From: Allolobophora icterica
Lineage: Eukaryota > Annelida > Clitellata > Crassiclitellata > Lumbricidae
Assembly (NCBI GenBank): GCA_963556255.1
Contig: OY744609.1
Location: 25,280,036 to 25,344,035 of the forward strand
Length of the DNA stretch: 64,000 nucleotides
Direction of reading: 5' to 3'
Part shown: positions 63,103-64,000 of the stretch, one piece after another
Layout: each line of letters begins with the position of its first letter
Numbering within the stretch: position 1 is the first letter of the stretch
Position numbers and translations under genes: made by a program
Notes under the pieces: generated by a model
Seen by the model: the letters and a program-made list of their open reading frames with translations, nothing else
Databases searched by the model: none
What the model was told of the DNA's origin: nothing

Positions 63103-64000
63103 GTGAAAATGATGACGAATATATGATTGAAGTGATGGTGAGAGTGAGGGTGATGATTGGGACAATGTTAATTCAAATTCTTGGATGAGTAAATAGTGAT
63201 AGTAGTAAATGATTAGATATAACAAGTTATAATAAGTATATATAATCTGAATCATCTGAAACACCATTTGAAGAAACTTCACCAACGGAATTTCTCTCTC
63301 TTAATTCTATCTTCTGTAGCCTTTCTTCGTCCTGTCTTGGAGCCTCACAGACCTCAACTGGTTCCTTCGAGTAGACTGTGCTTTTGGAGTGTTGTTTTGC
63401 TTAGAAAGACCACCTGCTGATTCTTTGTAATAACGGTGATATAAAAGTGTCTTGAGTAGATTAGTTTACTGATGATTGATGACAATTATGAGGATAAGGA
63501 GGAGAGGCTAATGTTCTATTTGGGTGTTGCAAAGCCTTTGAGATGCTCTCCATCTATAGGCGTTGTATTAATGTATGGATGCATACATTGATACATATGA
63601 CAAGGACGAGGTGTTGCTGATGATGACAGCCTTAAGTACTAAAAGTTGGATGTCATAAATAAATAAATCATGTCATTTTCTTACCTGCATTTTCTACACT
63701 GGTCTCCGAATGAACTGAAGCTCGTGTTCATTCTTAATTGTGTTGACTGTGATGGCACTTGCAGTCACCTTGACAACGATGGCCCAAACGTGCATGGACA
63801 CCTATGAACTCAGCTATTCATACTATGACTGACAAGTGGCCTAGTGGACCGATGTTTATGGTGGAACAATCAGCAAGTGCTGTGCTAGTTCACTTGGCCT
63901 TTGCCCTAGGTCAACACTGTCAAAGGCCGTGCCTGAGTATCTTATTTCATTCTTTGCTGTGTCTTCTGCCTTATCTAGATTTCTGTCACCACTCTTGGCT
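63103..64000. other. No gene recognised at right edge
   Basis: May belong to the candidate gene's introns. No further exon could be supported. Confidence 0.3.

Overview
The window is nuclear DNA from an animal. It has intron-rich, single-copy protein genes with GT..AG splice sites, AATAAA signals, dense microsatellites and many degenerate transposable elements. Repeat content (CR1/Jockey-like LINE tails, hAT and Harbinger-like MITEs, tRNA-derived SINEs, frequent AGGCCTA-type words) suggests a marine invertebrate, perhaps an echinoderm. That taxonomic guess is inference only.

Layout. Positions 1-2.4 kb hold the 5' part of an SLC16/monocarboxylate-transporter-like gene on the minus strand, running off the left edge. 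Positions 2.4-16.3 kb are repeats: LINE 3' ends, AAT/CAGT/CT/GATA/GACA microsatellites, a composite element with inverted minisatellite ends (10725-13302) and a nested Harbinger-like MITE. At 16.3-19.3 kb there is a small complete plus-strand gene with CRE and TATA promoter, an ATG-free 5'UTR exon and two coding exons. It encodes a 111-aa secreted, cysteine-containing peptide precursor that I do not recognise. Positions 20.2-21.3 kb are a LINE. At 23.6-26.0 kb lie four exons of a gene resembling the C22orf15/CXorf65 family.

The most unusual object is at 26900-39261. It is a 12.36-kb palindromic element with nearly identical inverted arms (4.99 and 4.25 kb), termini 5'-AGTAGG...CCTACT-3' and a perfect 6-bp flanking duplication GTCAAT. 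Each end carries a 191-bp palindrome that contains smaller palindromes. The core holds older, diverged inverted repeats around a single intact ORF for a 119-aa protein with an IAP-type RING finger. The AGT termini and 6-bp duplication resemble Polinton/Maverick elements, but no polymerase, integrase, ATPase, protease or capsid gene is visible.

Positions 39.4-42.7 kb hold a minisatellite, an LTR/gag-like fragment and a hAT MITE. At 43350-55825 is a nine-exon cytosolic aspartate aminotransferase gene (GOT1). All active-site residues I checked are present, but there is one apparent +1 frameshift in an A-run of exon 4. Its introns are full of transposons: LINE fragments, a 2.47-kb hAT-like element with a dead transposase, an internally deleted hAT and a Harbinger-like MITE. 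Positions 55.9-64 kb hold LINE fragments, a hAT MITE and a few candidate exons of an unidentified plus-strand gene. The protein genes look independent of one another; no operon-like or pathway clustering is visible.
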